This document shows positions 25,252-35,284 of a DNA stretch of 64,000 nt, piece after piece. Below the pieces are notes generated by a model. The model was not told where the DNA came from and made no database searches. It saw only the letters and a list, made by a program, of their open reading frames with translations. The stretch is from contig CAWHEF010000002.1 in NCBI GenBank assembly GCA_963828385.1, positions 2,170,001-2,234,000 of the forward strand, read 5' to 3'. Numbering within the stretch: the first letter of the stretch is position 1; each line of letters begins with the position of its first letter. The DNA is from Bog-756 sp963828385 (GTDB lineage: Bacteria > Actinomycetota > Acidimicrobiia > Acidimicrobiales > RAAP-2). Both the position numbers and the translations under genes were made by a program.

Positions 25252-26895
25252 TCACACCTCATCGAGGTAGTCGCGCAAGAGCTGTGCCGACTCCGGCCGG
25301 CGCAGCTTTGCCAGGGTCTTCGCCTCGATCTGGCGTATCCGCTCTCGAGTCACGCCGAACGCCTTGCCCACCTCCTCCAGCGTGCGGATCTTGCCGTCGT
25401 CGAGACCGAACCGGAGCCTGACCACGTCCTGTTCCCGTGGTGAGAGGTGGGCCAGCGCCCCGCGTACGGCATCGTCCAGCATCATGCGGGCAGCGGCATC
25501 GTCGGGGACAACCGCCTCACGATCTTCGATGAGGTCCGAGAGACTGAAGTCGTCCTCGTCCCCCATCGGTTGTTCGAGGGACACGGTGTCCTGATTGATC
25601 CGCTGGATCTCACGGACGCGCTCGATCGGGAAGTCGACCCGGCTCGCAAGTTCCTCGGAGCTCGGCTCCCGTCCGAGCTCCTGCACGAGCTGGCGTTGGG
25701 CCCACGTGACCTTGTTGATCGTCTCCACCATGTGCACCGGGATCCGTATCGTCCGGGCCTGATCGGCGATGGCGCGGGTGATCGCCTGGCGGATCCACCA
25801 CGTGGCGTACGTCGAGAACTTGAACCCTTTTGTGTGGTCGAACTTCTCGACCGCCCGCATCAAGCCCAGGTTTCCCTCCTGGATGAGATCGAGGAAGGCC
25901 AGGCCGCGGTTTCGATGCCGCTTGGCGATCGACACCACGAGACGCAGGTTCGCCTCGATGAGCGCTTCCTTGGCCGCCTGGCCCCTGCGAACGAGCACGC
26001 GGTCAGCGAGCCGATCGGGATACGACTCACCAGTGCCGCCCTCGAAGTTGGCCAATCGCTCGGCGGCCTCGTTCCCGGCCACGATGCGCTCGGCCAGCTC
26101 GACCTCGAGAGAGGCGTCGAGGAGCCTGACCTTGCCGATCTCCTTCAGGTACATGTGTACCGGATCCGACGTCGCTCCCCGGAAGGAGTCACCGGGGGCA
26201 GTCCGGACGACAGGCGACCGAACGCCCCCCTTCCGTTGCCGGGACGGCTGATCGCGAGCGGGCTCGGTTCCCACCAGCGGATCGGCCGACCGGGTCTCCG
26301 ATGGGGGCGCGTCCACCGACGGCGGCGCATCGGAAGGACTCGGTGCCTCCGGGGCCGCCGGCATCGATGTATCGAGGGAATCCCCCCCGCCCGTGCTCGC
26401 GACGGGCTCGTCGGGGTCCCCACCGGTGTCATAGGACAGCTCGATGCCCGCCTCCCTGATGCGGGCGACAACCGTTGCGATCAGCTCTGCGCTCAGCTCC
26501 ACCGACCGGAGGACGTCGACGACGTCGTCCTGGGTGAGGCGGCCCCGGGCCCTCCCCATCCGGATCAAGGCCTCGAACTCTTCGACGGGGACGGCGCCGA
26601 GCGGCTTCGACGCGCCCTCGGAACCGGACGGGCGAGCACCCGATGACGAAGCGTCCCGGAGTGCCGCAAGCTCGGCCGTGCCCGGTGCGCCCGAACCGTC
26701 GGCGGTGTCCGAAGAGCCCGAACCGTCGGAGGTGCTGTGGCCTCCCGGACGGGGATCGACCCTGAGGGCGAGTTGCTCGATGGTCAACTGTTCGGGGACC
26801 ACTTGCTCGGTCGCCTGTTGCTCGGAGCTCAAGCGCCCCGAAGCCAGTGGCTCGGTGTCCACTGGTCGGTGTCGTGTCCCCCGTTCTGCGGTCAC
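25252..26895 (-). CDS. rpoD: Primary RNA polymerase sigma factor (RpoD/SigA)
   Basis: A 547-residue group 1 sigma factor. Region 1.1-like sequence is near residues 100-155 and is followed by a long disordered Ser/Pro-rich stretch. Region 1.2/2.1 follows (DPVHMYLKEIGKVRLL; IEANLRLVVSIAKRHRNRGL), then region 2.3-2.4 (FSTYATWWIRQAITRAI), region 3 (EELASRVDFPIERVREIQRI) and region 4 helix-turn-helix (TLEEVGKAFGVTRERIRQIE). It recruits core polymerase to housekeeping promoters. Its GTG overlaps the dnaG stop by four bases, recalling the macromolecular-synthesis operon of other bacteria. Confidence 0.97.
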   Translation of the reverse strand: MTAERGTRHRPVDTEPLASGRLSSEQQATEQVVPEQLTIEQLALRVDPRPGGHSTSDGSGSSDTADGSGAPGTAELAALRDASSSGARPSGSEGASKPLGAVPVEEFEALIRMGRARGRLTQDDVVDVLRSVELSAELIATVVARIREAGIELSYDTGGDPDEPVASTGGGDSLDTSMPAAPEAPSPSDAPPSVDAPPSETRSADPLVGTEPARDQPSRQRKGGVRSPVVRTAPGDSFRGATSDPVHMYLKEIGKVRLLDASLEVELAERIVAGNEAAERLANFEGGTGESYPDRLADRVLVRRGQAAKEALIEANLRLVVSIAKRHRNRGLAFLDLIQEGNLGLMRAVEKFDHTKGFKFSTYATWWIRQAITRAIADQARTIRIPVHMVETINKVTWAQRQLVQELGREPSSEELASRVDFPIERVREIQRINQDTVSLEQPMGDEDDFSLSDLIEDREAVVPDDAAARMMLDDAVRGALAHLSPREQDVVRLRFGLDDGKIRTLEEVGKAFGVTRERIRQIEAKTLAKLRRPESAQLLRDYLDEV

Positions 26896-28823
26896 GACTC
26901 CTGCCCGGCACCGCTCATCTGTGACCTCACCACGAGCCAGGCTAGCAATCTGTCCATTGCCTCGACCGAGGTCGCCGGATCGTCCAGCTCCTGCACCCGG
27001 GCTGCCATCTCCGTTGCCACCGCTACGGCCTCCGGGTTCGATCGGGCTTCGACGGCGACGAGTGAAAGCTCCCTTCTGGCGACGTCCCGCACCAGCTGCA
27101 CGACGACTTCATCGGGTTCGGCCACCGGCTCCTCGACCGTCAGACGGACGAGGAGCTCTCGAACCTCGTCAGGAGCGCCGTCGATCGCATCATGGAGGTC
27201 GTCGGCGGTCATCAACGCTTGGAACGCGCACCTCTGCAGCTCGTCACGGAACAACGCAGGATCGAGCGTGGCTCCTATGTCGTCCGGTCTGTGGATCGCC
27301 AATCGCAGAGCTTCGAGGCCGGGGCGGAACTCCCCCGGCGCGCTCCGCCCAGGACCGGATCGGGAACCCGGCGCGCGCCGCCCGGACCGTCGTCGCTCGG
27401 ACACATGGTCCCGGCGAGAGCCACCGAGCCCGTCGTCATCCGGCTCGCGCACCCACGAGCCGGCATCACCGCCCGGGGCGTATCCCCGCCCGGCGACGGT
27501 ACGACCACGTCGGGCAGCCCGGTCGACGGATGTCTGGGGCGGGGACCGACGGAGCGCGTCGAGCCGTTCACGGAGAAGCCGGGGCTCGAGACGGCACCGA
27601 CCCGCCACCTCCATGAGGTACTGATCACGGACCAGGTTGTCGGGATGCTCACCGATCGCCGCCAACGCACGGTCTGCGGCCCGGGCCCGCCCTTCGGCGG
27701 AGGACAGGTCGGCGCCTTCCAGGATCCGCTCCACCCGGAAGCGAAGGAACGGCTTGGCCTCGGCGACGGCCGACCTCAGACCGTCGGGATCGCTGCGGGC
27801 CAGCTCACCGGGGTCCGAGCCGGGAGGGAGTGCGGCCACGACGACGTCCACGTCGAGCGTCCTCTCCCACTCGTAGAAGCGACCGGCCGCCGTCTGGCCG
27901 GCGCCGTCGGCGTCGAACGCCACGACGATACGGGACGCGAACCCCCGGAGCAGCTTGACGTGTTCGTCAGCCAGGGACGTACCGCACGTCGCCACCGCTC
28001 GCGGGATGTCCGCAGTGAACATCCCGATCACGTCGGTGTAGCCCTCGCACACCACGACCTCGTTGGTCTTGATCACATCCTGCTTGGCCCAGTTGAGCGC
28101 ATAGAGAGTGCGCCGTTTCGAGTAGATGGGGGTCTCGGTCGAGTTCTTGTACTTGGCCGGATCGGTGCTGCCCGGCAGCACCCGGCCCCCGAGTGCCACC
28201 GGCCGGCCCGAGGGGTCGCAGATCGGGAACAGCACTCGGGCCCGGAAGGAGTCCTGCAGGCGACCCCGTCGGTTGACGAACCCGAGGCCGGCACCTATCG
28301 CCAGCTGTCGATCGAGGCCGAGGGCACCGCACAGCTCGTCCCAGCCCTCGGGGGCCCAACCCAGCCGAAACCTACGCACGACGTCGCCGTCGTAACCTCG
28401 GCTCCGAAGGTAATCACGTGCCGTCCCGGCGTCCGCTCCTCCGAGCAACCGATCGTGGTACCACACCGTGGCGCGCTCCATCACCTCCAGCAGCTCCTTG
28501 CGGCGGCGGGCATGACTGCCGGAATCGGCGTCCTCCCTGATGGTGATGCCGGCCCGGTCGGCGAGCACGCGCACGGCCTCGACGAAGTCAAGGTGCTCGG
28601 TCTCCCGGACGAATGTGATGGCGTCCCCCTTGGCCTGACAGCCGAAGCAGTAGTAGAAGCCTTCGTCGGCGTTGACGCTGAACGACGGCGTCTTCTCGCC
28701 ATGGAACGGGCACAGCCCCACCCAGCGCCGACCCTGGCGTTTCAGCGCCGCGTGCTCACCGATGAGGGCGACCAGATCGGTTGCCGCCCGAACGGCGGCA
28801 ACGTCATCGTCCGGGATGCCCAT
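26892..28823 (-). CDS. dnaG: DNA primase
   Basis: A 643-residue enzyme that makes RNA primers for replication. The N-terminal zinc finger (CPFHGEKTPSFSV ... YYCFGCQAKGD, about 38-65), the TOPRIM core (VVVCEGYTDVIGMF with Glu; VVAFDADGAGQTAA with DxD) and the primase basic motif region are present. The C-terminal DnaB-binding part is shorter and less conserved, preceded by a Gly/Arg-rich linker. I start at MGIPDDDVAAVR. It is coupled to rpoD downstream and follows ppdK by 100 bases. Confidence 0.97.
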   Translation of the reverse strand: MGIPDDDVAAVRAATDLVALIGEHAALKRQGRRWVGLCPFHGEKTPSFSVNADEGFYYCFGCQAKGDAITFVRETEHLDFVEAVRVLADRAGITIREDADSGSHARRRKELLEVMERATVWYHDRLLGGADAGTARDYLRSRGYDGDVVRRFRLGWAPEGWDELCGALGLDRQLAIGAGLGFVNRRGRLQDSFRARVLFPICDPSGRPVALGGRVLPGSTDPAKYKNSTETPIYSKRRTLYALNWAKQDVIKTNEVVVCEGYTDVIGMFTADIPRAVATCGTSLADEHVKLLRGFASRIVVAFDADGAGQTAAGRFYEWERTLDVDVVVAALPPGSDPGELARSDPDGLRSAVAEAKPFLRFRVERILEGADLSSAEGRARAADRALAAIGEHPDNLVRDQYLMEVAGRCRLEPRLLRERLDALRRSPPQTSVDRAARRGRTVAGRGYAPGGDAGSWVREPDDDGLGGSRRDHVSERRRSGRRAPGSRSGPGRSAPGEFRPGLEALRLAIHRPDDIGATLDPALFRDELQRCAFQALMTADDLHDAIDGAPDEVRELLVRLTVEEPVAEPDEVVVQLVRDVARRELSLVAVEARSNPEAVAVATEMAARVQELDDPATSVEAMDRLLAWLVVRSQMSGAGQES

Positions 28824-28923
28824 GATCCACGAACGTACCGCGTCGGTCGCAGAACCCGACCGGCCCGTGCGGCCTTCCTGGTCCGGGCGTGAACCGGAAA
28901 GGGAGCCGGTCCCGGGACCGGGC

Positions 28924-31682
28924 CTAGTTCGCCTTGGACCCGGCCCTCGTTGCCCCCGGCGCACGCGCTCCGGGCACCGCCCCGGCGATCACCGCGTGGG
29001 CGGCGGCGAGCCGGGCGATGGGCACCCGGAACGGTGAGCAGCTGACGTAGTCGAGCCCGGCCTTGGCGAAGGTGGCGATCGAGTCGGGATCTCCGCCGTG
29101 CTCGCCGCATACCCCGATCTTGAGGGACGGCCGGGTCTTCCTGCCCCGCTCGACTCCCATGCGGACAAGCTCCCCGACGCCGTCGGGATCGACGGTCTCG
29201 AACGGGTTGGCTCGCCAGCAGGCCGTGCTCGAGATACGCGGCCATCATCCTGCCCTCGACATCGTCCCGGCTGAACCCGAACGTCATCTGGGTCAGGTCG
29301 TTCGTCCCGAACGAGAAGAACTCGGCCTCCTCGGCGATCTCGCCGGCCACGAGGGCCGCCCGCGGCGTCTCGATCATGGTGCCGATGAGGACCTCGAGCG
29401 AGCCCGCGTCCGGGCCGACGGCGACGTTCCGACCGGAGCGGGCTCCGGTTCTTGCGGTGCCGCTCCGGTCTCGGCCGCTCCGGTCTCGGCGACTCCGGTA
29501 TCGGCGATGGCCGTCTCCACCCACGATCGGGCGAGCGCCAGCTCCGGACGGGACACGGTGAGCGGGATCATGATCTCGACGACCGGGTGGCCGCCGGCAG
29601 CCACCCGTTCCATCGCCGCCTGCATCAGTGCCCGTACCTGCATGGCGTAGAGCCCGGGCTTGATCACGCCGAGCCTCACGCCACGGGTGCCGAGCATGGG
29701 GTTGAACTCGCGCCAGGACTTCGCTGCCTCGTAGAGGGCGAGCTCCTCGTCGGTGAGGCCGACGGTCGCCTGCTTGACCGCCAGATCCTCGCTGTCGGGA
29801 AGGAACTCGTGGAGCGGGGGGTCGAGCAGGCGGATGGTTACGGGCAGCCCGTCCATGGCCTCGAGGATGTCGGCGAAGTCGGCCCGCTGGGCCACCCGCA
29901 GCTCCTCCAGCGCCGCCTCTTCCTCCGCCGGCGTGTGGGCCAGGATCATCCGGCGGACGATGGGAAGGCGATCCTCGGCCAGGAACATGTGCTCGGTCCG
30001 GCACAGCCCGATCCCTTCCGCGCCGAGGCGGCGGGCGGCGGCGGCGTCGGCACCGGTGTCGGCGTTGGCCCGGACCCCGAGATGGCCGGCCCGGATCTCG
30101 TCGGCCCAACCGAGCACGGTCTCGAATTCAGGCGGCGTCTCGCTCTCGGTCACTTCCACCTGCCCGAGCACGACGGTGCCGTTGGTGCCGTCGATCGACA
30201 ACCAATCGCCTTCGTGCACGACGGTGTCGCCGACCGTGAACGACGATCCGTCGATCCGCACCGATTCCGCTCCGACGACAGCCGGTTTGCCCCACCCGCG
30301 GGCGACCACGGCGGCGTGGCTCACCAGCCCGCCCCGGGCGGTCAGGATTCCCTGGGAGGCGAGCATGCCGTGAACGTCCTCGGGCGAGGTCTCGCTGCGC
30401 ACGAGGACGACGGGCTCGCCACGCTCGGCTGCTGCCTGGGCGTCATCGGCGGTGAGGTAGACCCGGCCCACCGCCGCCCCCGGGGAGGCCCCGAGGCCGC
30501 GGACCAGCACCTCGTGCGCCGCCCGCGGCGAACTGGGGATGGAGCACCTGCTCCAGGTGCTCGGCGGTGACACGGCCGACGGCCTCTTCCTTGCTCAGGT
30601 GGATGCGACGCTCGCCGACCATGTCGACCGCCATCCTCAGGGCGGCCCGCCCGGTGCGCTTGCCCACCCGGGTCTGGAGCATCCACAGCTTCCCCTGCTC
30701 GATGGTGAACTCGGTGTCGCACATGTCCCGGTAGTGGGACTCGAGGCGGGCGAAGATGCCGAGCAGCTGGGCATGGATCGTGGGGAACAGGTCGGCCAAG
30801 GCGGAGAGCGGCTCGGTGTTGCGGATGCCCGCCACCACGTCCTCGCCCTGGGCGTTCACGAGGAAGTCGCCGTACTCGCCGGGAGCGCCCGTCGCCGGAT
30901 CACGAGTGAAGCCGACCCCGGTACCGGAGCGGTCGTCCCGGTTGCCGAACACCATGGCCTGGACGTTGACCGCCGTGCCGAGCTCGTGGGAGATGCGTTC
31001 GCGTTCGCGATAGGCGATGGCCCGGGGACCGTTCCACGACGCGAAGACCGCCTCGATCGCCCCCCGCAGCTGCTCGTCGGGATCCTGCGGGAAGGGCGTG
31101 CCGGTGTGCCGCTCCACGATCTGCTGGTAGGCGTCGACGAGGTACCGAAGCAGCTCGATCGGGACGCCGGCGTCGGAATCGGTGCCGGCCAGGTCCTTGG
31201 CCGCCTCGAGGAGCGTGTCGAACTCGTCGCTGGGGATGTCGAGGACGATGCGTCCGTACATGGCCACGAACCGGCGGTAGGAGTCGTAGGCGAAGCGCTC
31301 GTCGTCGGTCTGCTTCGCCAGCCCGACGACTGACTGGTCGTTCAGCCCGAGGTTGAGGACGGTGTCCATCATCCCCGGCATGGAGAACTTCGCCCCCGAT
31401 CGGACCGAGACGAGCAGCGGGTCGCTCGGATCGCCGATGCGCTTCCCCATGCGCTTCTCCAACCGGGCGCGGGCCTTTGCCACCTCGCCGGTCAGGCCGT
31501 CCGGCCAGCCCGCCTCCATGTAGTCGCGGCAGGCCGTGGTGGCGAGGGTGAAGCCGGGAGGGACCGGAAGCTCGAGCACGGAGGTCATCTCGGCCAGGTT
31601 GGCGCCCTTGCCCGCCGAGAAGGTCCTTCATCTCCATCGGGGGCTTCCGGTGGGTGTGGTCGAAATCGAAGACGAAAGGCAT
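28924..31682 (-). CDS. ppdK: Pyruvate, phosphate dikinase (four frameshifts)
   Basis: Piecing the frames together gives a 918-residue enzyme that interconverts pyruvate + ATP + Pi and PEP + AMP + PPi. The N-terminal ATP-grasp domain starts MPFVFDFDHTHRKPPMEMKD. The phosphohistidine loop is GGLVSHAAVVARG (His at about 455). The C-terminal PEP/pyruvate barrel has FGTNDLTQMTFGFSRDD and catalytic Cys in GVCGEHGGDP. Frameshifts fall at about 31611-31613 and 30522-30524 (extra base in CCC), 29410-29440 (one base missing) and 29205-29215 (one extra). The net +2 leaves exactly 919 codons, so the gene is probably intact in the organism. The usual regulatory Thr two residues before the His is Val. Confidence 0.9.
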
Positions 31683-31930
31683 CGGGAAAGCGGTCTCCTG
31701 GGGTCCGGGTCTCGGTGAGGCGAGCGGGAATGCCCTCCGTGCGGGGACGTGCCCCTCGCGGAAATGACCGGCGCAGCGGCCGAGCCGGACGGTCGCTTCA
31801 GCCTATCGGGCGGCTGGCACGGGCAGTGATGGAACAGGGGATCGTCCGGGTGCGCCGTCGGTTCCCGGTCCCGAGTAGTCGGCCCGCCGGGCGGCGCGCC
31901 GGGCGGCGCCGGTGGCCGGCTGCCGCCCGG

Positions 31931-33261
31931 TCAGGTCCGTCCGGCTCGTCGCAGCAGCTCGGCGAGGAGCCCGTCGACCGGCACCCGGACCTGTTCGGTG
32001 GTGTCCCGGTCCCGCACGGTCACCGCCTTGTCCTCGAGCGAGTCGAAGTCGATGGTCACGCACCACGGCGTGCCGACCTCGTCCTGGCGGCGGTAGCGCT
32101 TGCCGATGGACTGGGTCACGTCGTAGTCGCACATGAAGTGGGGCTGGAGAAGATGGAGCACCTGCTCGGAGAGGGGCCCGAGGGTCTCCTTCTTCGACAG
32201 TGGCAGGACGGCCACCTGGTAGGGGGCGAGCTCCGGGTGCAGCCGGAGGATGGTCCGGGGCTCACCGCCGACCTCGTCCTCGCCGTAGGCGGAAAGGAGG
32301 AACGCCATCATCGTGCGGGTGGCTCCGGCCGCCGGCTCGATCACGTAGGGGACGTAGCGCTCGCCCGTGGCCTGGTCGAAGTACTCGAGCCGCTCACCCG
32401 AGGCGGCGGCGTGGGCCTTCAGGTCGTAGTCGGTGCGGTTGGCGATGCCCTCGAGCTCGTCCCATCCCCAGGGGAAGGGAACTCGACGTCGGCCGTGGCC
32501 GCCGAATAGTGGGAGAGCTCCTCGGGCTCGTGGTGGCGCAGCCGCAGCTTGGTCGCGGGGATGCCGAGGTCGATGTACCAGCGGTACCGCTCGTCCAGCC
32601 AGTACTCGAACCAGTGCTCGGCCTCGGCGGGCGGCACGAAGTACTCCATCTCCATCTGCTCGAACTCGCGGGTGCGGAAGACGAAGTTCTGGGGGGTGAT
32701 CTCGTTGCGGAACGACTTGCCGACCTGGGCGATGCCGAACGGCGGCTTCTTCCTCGTGGTCTGGAGCACGTTGGCGAAGTTGAGGAACATGCCCTGGGCC
32801 GTCTCCGGGCGCAGGTAGGCCACCGCCCCTTCGTCCTCCACCGGACCGGCGTGGGTCTTGAACATGAGGTTGAAGGCCCGGGCCTCGGTGAACTCGGTCG
32901 AGCCGCAGTTCGGGCACACGCCCTCGATCTTGTCGGCGCGCCACCGCTGGTGGCAGTGCCGGCAGTCGACCAGGGGATCGGTGAAGTTGGTCAGGTGCCC
33001 CGACGCCTCCCAGACGGCCGGCGGCGAGAGCACGGCGGCATCGAGGCCGACGACGTCGACCCGGCGCTGGACCATGGCCTCCCACCAGGCGTTCTTCACG
33101 TTCCGAAGCAGGTTGACCCCGAGCGGACCGTAGTCGTAGGTCGATCGGAACCCGCCGTAGATCTCGGCCGACTGGAAGATGAAACCCCGCCTCTTGCACA
33201 GGTTGACCACCCGGTCGAACAGGTCGGGGGGCTCGGTGAGCTCGTGTTCGGGTCCGGGCAC
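31931..33261 (-). CDS. glyS: Glycyl-tRNA synthetase, alpha2 type (one frameshift)
   Basis: A 443-residue class II synthetase charging tRNA-Gly. Motif 1 region (IYGGFRSTYDYGPLGVNLLR), a zinc-binding insert (CRHCHQRW ... GVCPNCG), motif 2 (GKSFRNEITPQNFVFRTREF) and motif 3 (with the C-terminal anticodon-binding domain after residue 340) are all present. One C is missing from the run encoding EFPFPWGWDE (about 32477-32479), splitting the frame. The gene is essential, so a sequencing error is the likeliest cause. It lies upstream of ppdK and dnaG on the same strand. Confidence 0.95.
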
Positions 33262-33388
33262 AGGGACGAATGGTACCGGCCGTCGGTCATCTGCGAGTCG
33301 AGGGGGCTACCATCGCCGGAACGATCGCGGGCAGGGACCAGCGGCGGAGACCGGGGCCGGACGCGCCACAGCGGGCAAAGGAGGCGGA

Positions 33389-35284
33389 ATGGCGACTTCC
33401 GTCATGGGGGAGACCACGCCGGCGACCCCCGTCCCGCCCGCCCCGATCCCGGGCTCCAGCGGGACGGGATCGGCATGGGTGCGCCGGGTCCGCCTTGGGT
33501 CCGACATCGCCGCCGCCCTCGTCTTCGCGTTCCTCACCGTCGAGGCGTTCCTGTTCGTCCACCACTTCGCCGTCAACGCCATCTTCGCCGACCAGTGGAC
33601 GGACATCGCGCTCATCAGGCACGCGGACCAGGGAACCTTCAGCTTCCTCACGATGTGGGCCCAGCACAACGAGAACCGGATCCTCTTCCCCAACCTCGTC
33701 GTCCTCGTCCTGTCGGCCACGACCCATTTCAACGTGGGGGTCGAGGACCTGGTCAGCACGTTCCTCTGGTGGGCGACGACCGCGGCGCTGATCGTGGCCC
33801 ACAAGCTGCGCTCCCGATCGACACCATGGATCTTCTACTGCCCCCCGGCCGCGCTGCTCCTCCTCTTCTATCCACTCACCGACGCTCTGTTCGGCGCGCA
33901 GATCGGATGGTTCTTCACGCTGGCGGGGTTGGCCGGCGCACTGTTCTTCCTGGACCGTCCGATGCTGAGTCGATGGATGATGGTCGCCGCCATCGGGGCT
34001 GGGATGGTCGGAAGCTTCTCCGCCATCGAGGGGCTGTTCATCTGGCCTGCCGGTCTCGTCCTCCTACTCCTCCGGCGGCGGACCTTGGCACTGGTGACGG
34101 CCTGGGTCATCTCGGGCGTCGTAGCCGGCATCCTTTACTTCGTCGACTTCGACTTCGCATCGAGCGGCGGGAACCTCTCCTATGTCTTCCATCATCCCAC
34201 CGCTTCGATCGAGTACTTCTTCTCCTCGATCGGCAACATCGCAGGGACCACCTTCGCCAACAGGCCCGATGCCTTCAACGACGGTGTCCTGACCCTCGGG
34301 ATCCTCGTGTTCGCCATCGCCGCCTGGGCGGTCGTTCGCACCGTTCGCCGGCGCCCGTCCGACGGGAGCCCGATCGGGGTGGCCCTGATCACCTTCGGGC
34401 TCGTCTTCGAGGTGTTCAGCACACTCGGCCGGTTGCAGCTGGGACTGGTCAGCGCCGGCCGGTTTTCCATCTTCACGTTCATGATCTGGTTCGGTGTCTA
34501 CCTGGCGCTGCTCCCGCCGTTCCGGCCCGCCGAGCTCGGCGCTCCGGGCGTCATGTCCGTCCTCTCCCGCATGGCGCTCGTCCCCGGCCCCCCCCGACCG
34601 GAGGTCGACCCCACCGGGTCAAGTGAGTCTGCGACCCCGACCGCCTCCTATCCGTGGGACGCCCTGATCTCCCTCGGTGCCATAGCTGTTTTCGTCCTGC
34701 TCATGGTGTCCCAGGCGCTCCAGGGGACCCAGGCGGGGCTCGACAACGCCCGGGCGTGGCGTTCGCAGCTCCTCGGGGTCGCCGACGTCACCGCGAACAT
34801 CGACAAGGCACCCGACTCGCTGGTGCAGAGCCAGCTCGGTCCCTACCCGATCCCCTATATGCGCTCCCTTGCCGCCTTCTCGCGCTCCCACCGTCTCAGC
34901 CTGTTCGACACCGGACTGGCAGCCGCCGACGGTCGCCAGGGGATCTTCCCCAACCTTGTGACCTCGGTCATACTCCCGCGATCCGGAGCCGTGGTATCGG
35001 GTCCCTCCCTGCTCGATGCCCGCGTCGGCGACGCCAGGGGGATGCGTGAGCTGCAGTTCCGGGTGACCGGGGGAACGCTCCATGACGCGACCGTCGGCAC
35101 CGGCCGTCAGACGTTCTACGGATGGGTCGCCCTGTGGGACACGGCACGTGTCCGCAACGGGGCCTATCAGCTGCGAAGCGTCGTCGTGGGCGCCCGGGGA
35201 ACGGTCGTCCGGAGCGATCCGATCGTGGTGGTCGTGCAGAACGGACCCGCCGGCTCCGGTCGACGCCCTGTCTCCTCCGGATAG
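33389..35284 (+). CDS. Large multi-span membrane protein
   Basis: A 631-residue protein with AAAGGAGG before the ATG. About ten hydrophobic spans lie between residues 35 and 410, one more is near 435, and a C-terminal extracytoplasmic beta-rich domain of about 150 residues follows. The early motif FADQWTDIALIRHADQG resembles the first loop of GT-C/mannosyltransferase-like proteins, but there is no clear DxD catalytic site I can assign. It could act in lipid-linked sugar transfer. The 3' end overlaps hemW by 118 bases on the other strand. Confidence 0.8.
   Translation: MATSVMGETTPATPVPPAPIPGSSGTGSAWVRRVRLGSDIAAALVFAFLTVEAFLFVHHFAVNAIFADQWTDIALIRHADQGTFSFLTMWAQHNENRILFPNLVVLVLSATTHFNVGVEDLVSTFLWWATTAALIVAHKLRSRSTPWIFYCPPAALLLLFYPLTDALFGAQIGWFFTLAGLAGALFFLDRPMLSRWMMVAAIGAGMVGSFSAIEGLFIWPAGLVLLLLRRRTLALVTAWVISGVVAGILYFVDFDFASSGGNLSYVFHHPTASIEYFFSSIGNIAGTTFANRPDAFNDGVLTLGILVFAIAAWAVVRTVRRRPSDGSPIGVALITFGLVFEVFSTLGRLQLGLVSAGRFSIFTFMIWFGVYLALLPPFRPAELGAPGVMSVLSRMALVPGPPRPEVDPTGSSESATPTASYPWDALISLGAIAVFVLLMVSQALQGTQAGLDNARAWRSQLLGVADVTANIDKAPDSLVQSQLGPYPIPYMRSLAAFSRSHRLSLFDTGLAAADGRQGIFPNLVTSVILPRSGAVVSGPSLLDARVGDARGMRELQFRVTGGTLHDATVGTGRQTFYGWVALWDTARVRNGAYQLRSVVVGARGTVVRSDPIVVVVQNGPAGSGRRPVSSG

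Noticed and set aside
27192..28892. 566-codon frame opposite dnaG
   Set aside because: Composition-driven antisense frame; dnaG on the other strand has all its motifs.
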